Assembly (NCBI GenBank): GCA_021397845.1
Contig: CM038049.1
Span: 103,570,877 to 103,634,876 of the forward strand
Reading direction: 5' to 3'
Source of the DNA: Areca catechu
Lineage: Eukaryota; Streptophyta; Magnoliopsida; Arecales; Arecaceae
DNA: 64,000 bases
The position numbers and the translations under genes were made by a program. Below are positions 22,741 through 32,432 of the stretch, in pieces. The notes under the pieces are model-generated. The model was not told where the DNA came from. It saw only the letters and a list, made by a program, of their open reading frames with translations, and ran no database searches. Positions within the stretch are counted from its first letter, which is position 1; each line of letters opens with the position of its first letter.

Positions 22741-24089
22741 TGGTGAGGACACCAGAGGCACCAGAATAAGACAGTGGCTTCTCAATCCTCTGTGGATTAA
22801 TTAGTAGTGTTTGAGTCCATTTGTAATAAGGGCTTATTCCATTTGAGTTGTCATTTTATTATTTGAGTCCTGTACCAGTCAGCTCATGTTGAGCTAGTCT
22901 TCTTCATGAGTCCTGTACATGTCAGTCCAAGTACAAGTGAAGACATGTCAGTCCATGTACAAGTGAAGACATGTCAGCCCAAGTACAAGTGAAGACATGT
23001 CAGCCCAAGTACAAGTGAAGACATGTTAGCCCAAGTACAAGTGAAGACCAAGCCAGTCTAAGTGAAGACCAACCTAACTGGAAGCCATGAAGACCATGGA
23101 AGGCCTAGGAAAAGAAATCAAAAGCCTGGGAGACAAATCAGAAGCCCTGGAGCCTTGGATCGCAGCCTGAAGCAAAATGGGCCAGCCAAAGCCCAGGAGG
23201 AGAACCAAGGGGGCGCCAAGTCTTATGCTCACCACACCTTGGTCGGCCACTAGGGTCACCTCCATTGGCCGACGAAGGCAAGTGAGAGAGGGAGAAATTT
23301 GAGGGATTTTTCTACCTAGACCTACCATGTATTCTAGTTAGGGTTTGGGTGGGATTCAAATTCCTAGGTAATGACTATTGTAACCTTACTTGGGGGCCAA
23401 GTTTGAGAGTCTATTTAAGAGACTCTAGTCTCTTGTATGAAGGGGCTTTTTCAAGAATAATATTGAGTTTACAACTACTGCTATGTGCTTTGCTGTGTGC
23501 TAAAGGGGATTCTATATGAGCCCCTTCTTCTTCCCTGTTCCCTGCGCCCTGCTTCCAGCCATCAACGAACCCTAGAAGATCTCTCCAACCTAGGCCACCA
23601 ACTCCATAACTCTTCTTTTCCTTGCTGTTTTCCCACTTATATATTCATCCTTGCTTCAGTTTCTAACCCCTAAAAGGTTGTATGCAGGTCCTCTAACTTT
23701 TATGAATCCAACGACTCCAGCAGGGCAGCGATCGGATCACCGGGTTGAAAGCCTAGAATCCGCAGGTCTCTAGCTTGATTTTGCAGGCCGCATTCGGGAG
23801 CGAGAGTGACCCCTTCGCATAAAATCTATACTGGATGCATCAACCATTATTAGGTTCACCCGCTCTGCTTGCCAGTCGCCTTATTGGAGGTGAACTAGCC
23901 CAACCGAGACTTCGCAGCCTCGGCGGTCCTCTTTCTATTACTTTTTAGGTCATGTTATGCATGCTATTGATTCATAATTTCTCATAGAACTCTCTACATA
24001 GTTTCTTGGTCCGATCTTTAGGATTTAAACAAATAACTTAATATATAAAACCAAAAAAAAAATCTGCATGCATATTTAGTTTCGCATCA
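22741..24089 (+). repeat. Inner 5' LTR copy of element C (1349 bp)
   Basis: Starts TGGTGAGGACACCA and ends TTCGCATCA. It is about 80 bp longer than the other two copies because of extra 26-bp units at about 22918-23050. TATTTAAGA at 23412-23420 is a TATA-like promoter element at the position shared by C, D and E. Confidence 0.9.
22918..23050 (+). repeat. 26-bp tandem repeat in element C LTR
   Basis: About five units of GAAGACATGTCAGCCCAAGT plus ACAAGT. The outer 5' LTR (about 21645-21720) and 3' LTR (about 39265-39320) have about two units, so copy number varies between LTRs of one element. Confidence 0.85.
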
Positions 24090-24091
24090 TT

Positions 24092-24103
24092 TGTTATCAA
24101 AGC
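24092..24103 (+). promoter_or_regulatory. Primer-binding site of element C (degenerate)
   Basis: TGTTATCAAAGC, two changes from TGGTATCAGAGC, two bases (TT) after the LTR. The TT spacing is the same as in D. Confidence 0.78.
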
Positions 24104-25109
24104 CTGTTTGGGCTCATTTCTCTTTGGATATTCCAATCGGGTTCTTCACCATGGCCATCCAGTTATAGGAGACTAGTATGGCTGCAAGACACTCTCTTCC
24201 CAATCTACGGGATCTCCTATGATTGTAGGGGTGCCGCTGTGAATTGATCCCTGAAGAAGAACACGGAGAGTTTCATTAGGATTTTTGCATTCTCGACCTT
24301 CTCAGTACATCTACTGTTGTTTTAATTGTTTTTGATTGCATAGAACTTAGAAAATTTTGAATTTTATTTTGTTGAATCCCTCATAATGAAATTAATTTTC
24401 AAAATTTTTTTAAGAATTATTTTGGTTTGTGGATTTTCTTCCAATCGAATCACTGTCTAAGAACAGTTCTACTCTATTTTGGCAGCAAAGCTGATTTTAG
24501 AAACTCTAGGGTTTTTTAGTATAATTTTTGCATATCTTTAATTTTGGCATGTTCCCTACATATTATGTCATAATCTAATTTTTCTATTTAACAAAATCCC
24601 AAAACAAAAAAAAAATACATATACTCAAAACTCCAAAAATAGCTAAACCCTAATTTGCATTTTCATCTGCCTGCCATCATTGCATAAAATACTTTAAGGG
24701 CACTTTCTATATGTCAGATAAGGGGAGGAGTTGATAACCTCTCCTTAGCCTAAAACCACTTACCTTGCATTCAGTCCCAAGCCTAATTTAAAATTAACTA
24801 GACTTAATTTGCCCTTGTGGGCTAGGGACACCCATCGATCTGGTTCAGTCATTGTGGGATGACTAGTGCACCCAATTCATCTCCTATTACTGGATTCTGG
24901 TATCTAGGCTAGAGGTACAGTGTCAAATGACCTAAGCAAATCAGTGGTACCTCAATTGGTCCCCTGCGAGAGCAGGGGGCCTCCCACCATCCCACCTCTT
25001 TCTTGGCCAGTTGAAGGACTAGGATTTGAGTTGTGTGTAAGTTGAGTCAACCCATTCTGATTGGGCTCTAGGTCTAGGCAGCTATAGTTGAGTCAGTGTT
25101 GAGTCTTGC
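24104..25109 (+). other. Leader of element C
   Basis: Non-coding. The hairpin block GGGGAGG...CCTCTCC is at 24722-24744, followed by GACTTAATTTGCCC and GGGCTAGGGACACC (about 24800-24830), as in A and E. Confidence 0.65.
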
Positions 25110-25820
25110 ATGAGCACTAAATCAGGAGCATCATATCATCCACCATCTTCACCTTTGACTGAAACCATAGACAATCTTGAAGCCCAGATTAAAGCCCTTA
25201 CTGAACAGCTAGATCAATCCTTAGCTCAGGTGAATACCCAGATAACTCAATCCAATACATGAACCCACAAAAGACTTGATCACTTAGCCCATAGGTTTGA
25301 ACATATAGACAACCGACTAGGAACCCTAGAGAAAACTCGTAGGACCCAGACTAGATCCAAACCTAAGCCACCTTTATCCACACTACCCAAATTATATGAA
25401 CCTATAAACCTATGTATCCAAAACCTATGAACATAGATCCTATGCACCCACTCCCTATAAGCCTAATAGACCCATGACCTATATATCCGAACCCATAGGT
25501 CATCGATCGCAATCCCATAAGGCTAGTATCCCTAGATATGAACCCAGTATTAATCGACTACCTCTTAGTCAACCTGAACCCACTAGAAGTAGTGCCCATA
25601 ATCAGAAACCAAGACCTAGCCAATTTTCCCTTGGTCGACCTTCCCCTACCACCCCTGTGATTCACAAGGCTTATGTTAAAGCAAAAGTGAATGAAGTTGA
25701 TGTGAACTTAGTGGATGAGTATGAGGGAGAAGAGGAGACACCTCTAGAAGACCTAGAACTAGTTGACCTCGTAGGTACCCAGGTAGAAGCCAATCTAGAG
25801 TTAGTTGACCCTGACTATAC
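25110..25820 (+). pseudogene. Element C gag-position ORF, N-terminal part (broken)
   Basis: The ATG at 25110 opens MSTKSGASYHPPSSPLTETI, then a heptad coiled coil (NLEAQIKALTEQLDQ). A stop at about 25259 and several near 25420-25470 break it. From 25474 the frame is open through the Tyr/Pro/Ser linker and the acidic block with NLVDEYEGEEETPLEDLELV (about 25708-25767) up to the insertion of D. There is no capsid domain. It continues at 32095. Confidence 0.8.
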
Positions 25821-27277
25821 TGATGGGGAACTAATATGCATGCAATTTTTTTTGTATGTTTTACATGTTGAGTTAGGTGATTAATTCCCAAATTTCAGAT
25901 CAAAATTATTTGTAGAGAATTTTGTATGAATTTTTGAAGATCAGCATGCAGATTAGGACCTAGAAAAGTAGCAAAGAAGGACCGCCGGGGCTGAGAAGCC
26001 TCGGTTAGGGCAAGTTCTCCTACAATAAAACTACTGGAGGTAGAGGGGTGTACCTGACAACGTCTGTGAAGATCGCAGCGAAGGGGTCTCTCGTTCCTCG
26101 ATGGATGCGGCCTGGAAAACCGAGCCAAAGACCCGCGGATACCCGGCTTTCTGCTCGGTGATCCGATTGAGGCTTGGCTGGAGTCGTTGGATTCGTAGGA
26201 ACTCAGGGACCTGCAAACGACCTGTCAGGGGTTAGAAAGCTCACAAAGGAACAAGAAAACAAAGTAAAAACAGCAAGGAAAGGCTTCTTTTGGAGTGGGC
26301 GTCCAGGGATCTGGAGGGTTTGTTGGCAGCAGGAAGATGATTGCAAACACCGGGAAGAAGAACTCTCACAAACCCCTTTATGCACACAGCAGGGTATCAC
26401 ACCACTCAATAGAAGAACTCAAGGTTTTCATTCATCAAAAATTCCTCTCATACAAGAGGCTAGGGTCCCTTAAATAGACCCTTAACCTTGGGCTCCAAGT
26501 AAGGGTACATAAGTCTTTACATAAGAATCCTTTTCCCTCTCAAACCCTAGCTAGAAAATAAGGAAATATTAGGTAGAAAATTCCCTAAAAATTTTCTTGA
26601 CTTGGTCAAGACTCCAAGGATGCCTAGGGGGGCGTGTTGGGCTTCTAGGAGCAGCAAAAGGCTGGCCCAAAGGGGCTCGGGTGCATGGGTTTGGGCCTCT
26701 GGAAGCTGGGGTGGCCTGTTAGCCAGGTAGCAGGAATATTCCCTGGTATCTTGTTTCTTAGGGGCTTGGGCTTGGCACCTGGGCTTGATTTCTTTGGGCT
26801 AGGATGCAGATGGACCTCTGGAATCATGGATGCCCTTATCTATGAATATACTTTGGCATCTGGAAGGGAATCTGGGCATCTGGAGGGCATCTGCAAGAAA
26901 TCAGGATTTTCTGAATTTTCCTCCTGGGGTCTTCAAATCTTCAAGCTGGGTTGGACTTGTGCTATACTTCCATGTCTTCAATCTAGTTGGACTTGGTCAT
27001 CACTTGTATGATATAGTCTTGAGTCTTCAGTATGCTTGGACAGGACTCAAAAAAATAAAATTAGCTCAACATGAGCTGACTAGCATTGGACTGAACTAGC
27101 TCAACATGAGCTGACTAGTACAGAACTGAAATAACAACTAAAAATACTCAAATAACAACTAAAATGGACTCAGATGAGCTAAGCCCTTATTACAGATGGA
27201 CTCATAAATTATTGATCAATTTACTGAGGGTTGAAAAAAGCCTCTGTCTTATTATGGTGCCTCAGGTGTCCCCACCA
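25821..27277 (-). repeat. 3' LTR of element D (1457 bp)
   Basis: On the minus strand it starts TGGTGGGGACACCT and ends TTAGTTCCCCATCA. The TATA-like TATTTAAGG is at 26468-26476. Open frames in it recur unchanged in the other LTR and are repeats, not genes. Confidence 0.95.
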
Positions 27278-27870
27278 ATTCTCCCGGGGTGGGAGGAACT
27301 CGACCCTGTCGAGTGAAGATCAGACTGGCTCACATATCTCTCGAGAAGGTCTGGGTTGAGGCATTGCAAGTCCTCTCGAGAAATCTACGAATCGTCCGAC
27401 TCTGGCTGGCCTTGCCATCGGATCAGGAAGCATTGATAGTCACGGCCCTGGGTCGTGATGGCTTGATCATCCAGGATACGCTCGATCCGTTCTCCTCTCT
27501 CAGGCCAATTTGTTAGTGGACACTCTGGGTTAGGGTCACTCACAATGAAAAGGAATAGGTCCAAAGGCCTTACTAGGTATCGCTGCCGGTTTCTTATACT
27601 CAACCAGGTCTGTAATATTGAAGGTAGAACTAATGCCCAAATCCGAAGGCAAGTCTAACACCTAGGCATTTGATCCAATCCTTCTCTATCACTTTAAAAG
27701 GTCCGGCTCTGCGAGCATGAAGCTTCTTTTAGGCCTAAGCCTAACCAAGATAGAATCCACTACATCAAATTCTTTGACCCTTCTTCGGGAATTAGCCAGT
27801 TGTTTTAAGATTAGTGCGGGTGGTGAACATGCTAGGCACATGCAGACAAATGATGCAAAGGACTCATACT
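27278..27870 (-). pseudogene. Element D integrase tail and chromodomain relic
   Basis: The minus strand reads WPERGERIERILDDQAIT, FLIRWQGQPESDDS (about 27385-27500) and, upstream, GPY/F-type text near 27600-27720. Frameshifts and a stop separate the pieces. It directly abuts the 3' LTR (HPGRIG-type end at 27278-27300). As in A, C and E, no catalytic integrase part precedes it. Confidence 0.75.
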
Positions 27871-27937
27871 GACACCTAACAGACTCGACTATGCATTCCT
27901 ATCGAAGGAAATTTTATTGAACTCTTTGGATCTAAAC

Positions 27938-29701
27938 CTAATAGATTATAGGTTCTCTAGGTTTGATCCTAGCTTGACATGCACATGAAAATTTACAGTG
28001 AACTCCTAGCAAATTCCAAAGAGTATGCCAGAAGTAAGATGCAAACCTAACATGCGTGATGAATGCATGCAGTATGCTAATCTCAGCTAAATGCAATCTA
28101 ATGATCCTAGAAATGCTGGAGGTGTCAGGAAAGGGCAGAAAATAGGAAGTGGGTTCAGAATTAGTTTGGTAAGGTAGAGAAAAAGGTTCATGGTTAGTTG
28201 GATAAAGTAGGATAAAAGACGGGATGTCAGGAACTAATCCTATACTAATGAGGTTAACCTTATGGGGTTGCGGTATATCTATGGGATTTGTATAATGGAA
28301 GGATGGGTTATTAATCTCAGGGAAGAGGTCCTTAATGGGAACTATAGGAGGAGGCTCATCTTGAAGGTATAGATTCAAAGAGATCAGGTCCTTAATAAAT
28401 TCTTTAGGTTCTTGTATTTTAGGATAAGACTCTATAATTTGGCTCTCCTCTATGGCTTCCTCAGGTAAGGCTCTAGTAGCAGTACCCAGGTTCTCTTCCT
28501 CTATTTGTTCTTCCACTATAGCTTTAGGTTGGATGTGGTCAAGGTCAACTACCTCTAGGTTGGCTTTTACCTGGGTATCTATTGGGTCAGCTAATTCTAG
28601 GTCATCTAAAGGTGTCTCCTCTTCTCCCTCATACTCATCCACTAGGCTCACATCAGCTTCATACACTTCCGCGTTAATGTAAGCCTTGTGAATCTCAGGA
28701 ATGGTTGGAGAAGGTCGGCTAGCAGGAAGTTGGTTAGGTTCTGGTCTCTGATTATGGGTACTACTCCTAGTAGGTTCAGGTTGTATAAGGGGTAGTGGCT
28801 CACTTCTAGGTTCATATTTAGAGATACTAATCCTATGGGGTTCAAGTTGACTAGGGGAAGCATGACTAGGCTGATACTTAGGGGTTATGGGTTCTCTGGG
28901 CTCATAGGACAAGGGTGCAGATCTATGGGTCATGGGATTATAGGATCTCGGGTCATAGGATTTTGGGTTAGCTCTATGGTCAGGTTCTAAGGATGGATCA
29001 TGGTATGGGGTCCTTCTAAGGTTGGGCTCTCTATATGGGTCAGGATATTGGGTCCTCATAGGGTTGGACTCCCTATATGGGTCAGAATACTGGGTTCTCC
29101 TAGGGTTGGACTCCCTATATGGGTCAGAGTATTGGGTTCTCCTAGGGTTGGGCTCCCTATATGGGTCAGAGTATTGGGTTCTCCTAGGATTGGACTCCCT
29201 ATATGGGTCAGAGTATTGGGTTCTCCTGGGTTCAGTATCATAATAATGGTCACGGTAAGGGGTTCTTCTAGGTTCAGTATCATGATAAGGGTCATGGTAA
29301 GGGGTTCTTCTAGGTTTAGTATTATTGTATGGGTCAGGCTGAGGGGCTCTCCTAGGTTCAATCTCTCGGTATGGATCAGGGTTTGGGGTCCTCCTAGGTT
29401 GAGGATTGTAGTACGGGTCAGAATAAGGGGATCTCCTAAGTTTGACCTCATGGTATAGATCAGGGTTTGGGGTCCTCCTAGGTTGAGGGGAATCAGGATC
29501 TGGCTCAGACTGTGACCCATGGGTTTTTCTTGGGGTCCCTACCCGGACTTTTAACTGATCAAACCTATTGGCAAGATGGTCAATTCTATCATTGGTTTGA
29601 ATACGAGACTGAGTTAACTGGGTCATCTGGGTAGTCATCTGGGCCATTTGATCAGCTAGGGCTTTTATTTGGGCTTGTAAATTTTCCATGGGTTCAGACA
29701 T
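27938..29701 (-). CDS. Element D single ORF, 587 aa: coiled coil, 14-aa repeats, acidic region, conserved C-terminal domain
   Basis: The only long intact protein in the window. Residues 5-52 are heptad-like and rich in Gln/Met (coiled coil). Residues 75-242 are twelve tandem 14-residue units of the form RRTQYSDPYRESNP. A Tyr/Pro/Arg linker follows. Residues about 345-440 are strongly acidic (VYEADVSLVDEYEGEEETP, then repeats with EESQIIE). Residues about 445-587 hold a block shared with A, B, C, E and F that includes FASYFWHTLWNLLG and a Cys cluster (KFSCAC) before the end KPREPIIY. There is no capsid, zinc knuckle, protease or RT motif. It occupies the gag position, so it may bind element RNA or a helper's proteins; that is inference. 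I do not recognise the C-terminal domain. The start ATG at 29701 is the first after the leader. Confidence 0.88.
   Translation of the reverse strand: MSEPMENLQAQIKALADQMAQMTTQMTQLTQSRIQTNDRIDHLANRFDQLKVRVGTPRKTHGSQSEPDPDSPQPRRTPNPDLYHEVKLRRSPYSDPYYNPQPRRTPNPDPYREIEPRRAPQPDPYNNTKPRRTPYHDPYHDTEPRRTPYRDHYYDTEPRRTQYSDPYRESNPRRTQYSDPYREPNPRRTQYSDPYRESNPRRTQYSDPYRESNPMRTQYPDPYREPNLRRTPYHDPSLEPDHRANPKSYDPRSYNPMTHRSAPLSYEPREPITPKYQPSHASPSQLEPHRISISKYEPRSEPLPLIQPEPTRSSTHNQRPEPNQLPASRPSPTIPEIHKAYINAEVYEADVSLVDEYEGEEETPLDDLELADPIDTQVKANLEVVDLDHIQPKAIVEEQIEEENLGTATRALPEEAIEESQIIESYPKIQEPKEFIKDLISLNLYLQDEPPPIVPIKDLFPEINNPSFHYTNPIDIPQPHKVNLISIGLVPDIPSFILLYPTNHEPFSLPYQTNSEPTSYFLPFPDTSSISRIIRLHLAEISILHAFITHVRFASYFWHTLWNLLGVHCKFSCACQARIKPREPIIY
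28976..29479 (-). repeat. Coding 42-bp tandem repeat (12 units) in the element D ORF
   Basis: Twelve units encode 14 residues each, with conserved RRT..., DPY and a closing Pro. Middle units are nearly identical, outer ones diverged, which suggests ongoing unit turnover. E keeps only about three units (34655-34790). Confidence 0.9.
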
Positions 29702-30620
29702 TTATGAAGGAGGTGGGTGATATGAAACTCCTAATCTAGTACTCATGCAAGACTCGATCAGACCGACTATAGCTGACTAGATCTAAAGTCCAAACTAGAT
29801 GCTCAATCAGGGTGGCAAACTAGCCTATAGTAACCCTGTACTCAGCCAGGCAAGTGTAAGGGGAGTGTTAGGTCCCTGATTGCCAATCCTAGACACCAAT
29901 CAGAGATTGGCCAGGTAGGCGGACCAGCACACAAGCCCTTCGGGATTGAATCCCTAAACCATCGTTCTAGACACTGAGCACAAGGCACACACAGGTTAAC
30001 TTGACACAGTGATTTAACACTAGCCCGGACCCGACCAGTTGGTGTCCCTAGCCCACTAGGACAAATTAAGTCTAATTAATTTTAGGTTAAGGTTTGGGAC
30101 TGAATGCAAGGGATGTGGTTTTGGGCTAAGGAGAGGTGATCAAATCCTCCCCCCATCTGATATAGCAAGAGTGCCCTTAAAAGTAAATTATGCAATGATG
30201 GCAGGCAGATGAGGATGCAAATTAGGGTTTAGATATTTTTTTTTTTTGGTATTTTTGGAAAATATGTAATTTTTTTTTTTTTGGTATTTTATTAAATAGA
30301 AGAAAACTTGCAAATTATGGCTTAATATACTGAAAATATACTAAAATTAAGAAATATGCAAAAACTCCTAAACAAAACCCTAAAACTTCCAAACTTGTCT
30401 TGCTAAAAAAAAATAGAGCCGAACATTTGCAGGCCCTATTTCGGCTTGAAGAAACTTCACAGGCCATAATAAAATCTGGAAAAGTTTTTAAAATTACCGT
30501 GAATTATGATAAATCCAGGAAAATAAATTTCAGAATTTTTAGAGTTTTTAACAGGGAGAAATAATTAGAATAACAGAGTATATACGGGCTGAAAAATTGC
30601 AGAAAACAAGCCCTAACCTG
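29702..30620 (-). other. Leader of element D
   Basis: Non-coding. On the minus strand the hairpin block GGGGAGG...CCTCTCC is at 30130-30152 and CCTAGTGGGCTAGGGACACC at about 30045-30065. The longer block shared with A and E lies at 29850-29990. Poly-T runs are at 30230-30285. Confidence 0.65.
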
Positions 30621-30632
30621 GCTCTGATACCA
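30621..30632 (-). promoter_or_regulatory. Primer-binding site of element D
   Basis: A perfect TGGTATCAGAGC on the minus strand, two bases from the LTR. Confidence 0.92.
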
Positions 30633-30634
30633 AA

Positions 30635-32089
30635 TGATGGGGGACTAATATGCATGCAATTTTTTTTGTATGTTTTACATGTTGAGTTAGGTGATTAATT
30701 CCCAAATTTCAGATCAAAATTATTTGTAGAGAATTTTGTATGAATTTTTGAAGATCAGCATGCAGATTAGGACCTAGAAAAGTAGCAAAGAAGGACCGCC
30801 GGGGCTGAGAAGCCTCGGTTAGGGCAAGTTCTCCTACAATAAAACTACTGGAGGTAGAGGGGTGTACCTGACAACGTCTGTGAAGATCGCAGCGAAGGGG
30901 TCTCTCGTTCCTCGATGGATGCGGCCTGGAAAACCGAGCCAAAGACCCGCGGATACCCGGCTTTCTGCTCGGTGATCCGATTGAGGCTTGGCTGGAGTCG
31001 TTGGATTCGTAGGAACTCAGGGACCTGCAAACGACCTGTCAGGGGTTAGAAAGCTCACAAAGGAACAAGAAAACAAAGTAAAAACAGCAAGGAAAGGCTT
31101 CTTTTGGAGTGGGCGTCCAGGGATCTGGAGGGTTTGTTGGCAGCAGGAAGATGATTGCAAACACCGGGAAGAAGAACTCTCACAAACCCCTTTATGCACA
31201 CAGCAGGGTATCACACCACTCAATAGAAGAACTCAAGGTTTTCATTCATCAAAAATTCCTCTCATACAAGAGGCTAGGGTCCCTTAAATAGACCCTTAAC
31301 CTTGGGCTCCAAGTAAGGGTACATAAGTCTTTACATAAGAATCCTTTTCCCTCTCAAACCCTAGCTAGAAAATAAGGAAATATTAGGTAGAAAAATCCCT
31401 AAAATTTTCTTGACTTGGTCAAGACTCCAAGGATGCCTAGGGGGGCGTGTTGGGCTTCTAGGAGCAGCAAAAGGCTGGCCCAAAGGGGCTCGGGTGCATG
31501 GGTTTGGGCCTCTGGAAGCTGGGGTGGCCTGTTAGCCAGGTAGCAGGAATATTCCCTGGTATCTTGTTTCTTAGGGGCTTGGGCTTGGCACCTGGGCTTG
31601 ATTTCTTTGGGCTAGGATGCAGATGGACCTTTGGAATCATGGATGCCCTTATCTATGAATATACTTTGGCATCTGGAAGGGAATCTGGGCATCTGGAGGG
31701 CATCTGCAAGAAATCAGGGTTTTCTGAATTTTTCTCCTGGGGTCTTCAAATCTTCAAGCTGGGTTGGACTTGTGCTATACTTCCATGTCTTCAATCTAGT
31801 TGGACTTGGTCTTCACTTGTATGATATAGTCTTGAGTCTTCAGTATGCTTGGACAGGACTCAAAAAATAAAATTAGCTCAACATGAGCTGACTAGCATTG
31901 GACTGAACTAGCTCAACATGAGCTGACTAGTACAGAACTGAAATAACAACTAAAAATACTCAAATAACAACTAAAATGGACTCAGATGAGCTAAGCCCTT
32001 ATTACAGATGGACTCATAAATTATTGATCAATTTACTGAGGGTTGAAAAAAGCCTCTGTCTTATTCTGGTGCCTCAGGTGTCCCCACCA
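30635..32089 (-). repeat. 5' LTR of element D (1455 bp)
   Basis: Nearly identical to 25821-27277. The TATA-like TATTTAAGG is at 31282-31290 (minus). Confidence 0.95.
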
Positions 32090-32094
32090 TATAC

Positions 32095-32432
32095 CCAACC
32101 TAAAGCTGTAATGGAAGAATAATTAGAGGAAGAGAAACTAGAGACTACTGCTAGAACCTTACCTGAGGAAACCATAGAGGTGAGCCAAATTACAGAGTTT
32201 AGTCCAAAAATACAAGAATCAGAAGAATTTATTAAGGACCTGATCTCTTTGAACCCGTACCCTCAAGATGAGCCCCCTCCTATAGTTTCCATTAAGGACC
32301 TCTTCCCTGAGATTAGAAACCCATCCTACCATTATGCAAACCCCTTAGATATATCTCAACCTTATAAGGTTAGCCTCATTGGTCTAGGATTAGTCCCTGA
32401 CACCCCTTCTTATATCCTACTGTATCAAACTA
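32095..32432 (+). pseudogene. Element C gag-position ORF, middle part
   Basis: Resumes the C frame after D. The segment from 32180 is open and reads EFIKDLISLNPYPQDEPPPI, IKDLFPEIRNPSYHY and VSLIGLGLVPDTPSYILLYQT, which is closely parallel to the D protein. It is cut by E at codons for LLYQT (TSD AACTA at 32428-32432) and resumes at 38147. Confidence 0.82.

Larger units (their letters stand above)
25821..32089 (-). mobile_element. Element D: young capsid-less non-autonomous Gypsy element
   Basis: LTRs 25821-27277 and 30635-32089 with perfect TSD TATAC (25816-25820 and 32090-32094). By eye the LTRs differ at fewer than about ten places over 1.45 kb, the lowest divergence in the window. Inside are a perfect primer site, a leader, a 587-codon intact ORF and a short integrase-tail/chromodomain relic. 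No RT, RNase H, protease or integrase core. It lies in opposite orientation inside the ORF of C. Confidence 0.95.

Noticed and set aside
29000..29458. Plus-strand frame of 152 codons with GSPRVGLPIWVRVL repeats
   Set aside because: It is the antisense shadow of the 42-bp coding repeat in the element D ORF; openness follows from the repeat unit.
30709..31291. Several open frames of 60-99 codons, repeated at 25895-26477
   Set aside because: They lie in the two LTRs of element D and are duplicated only because the LTRs are. No protein family resemblance, and they overlap on both strands.
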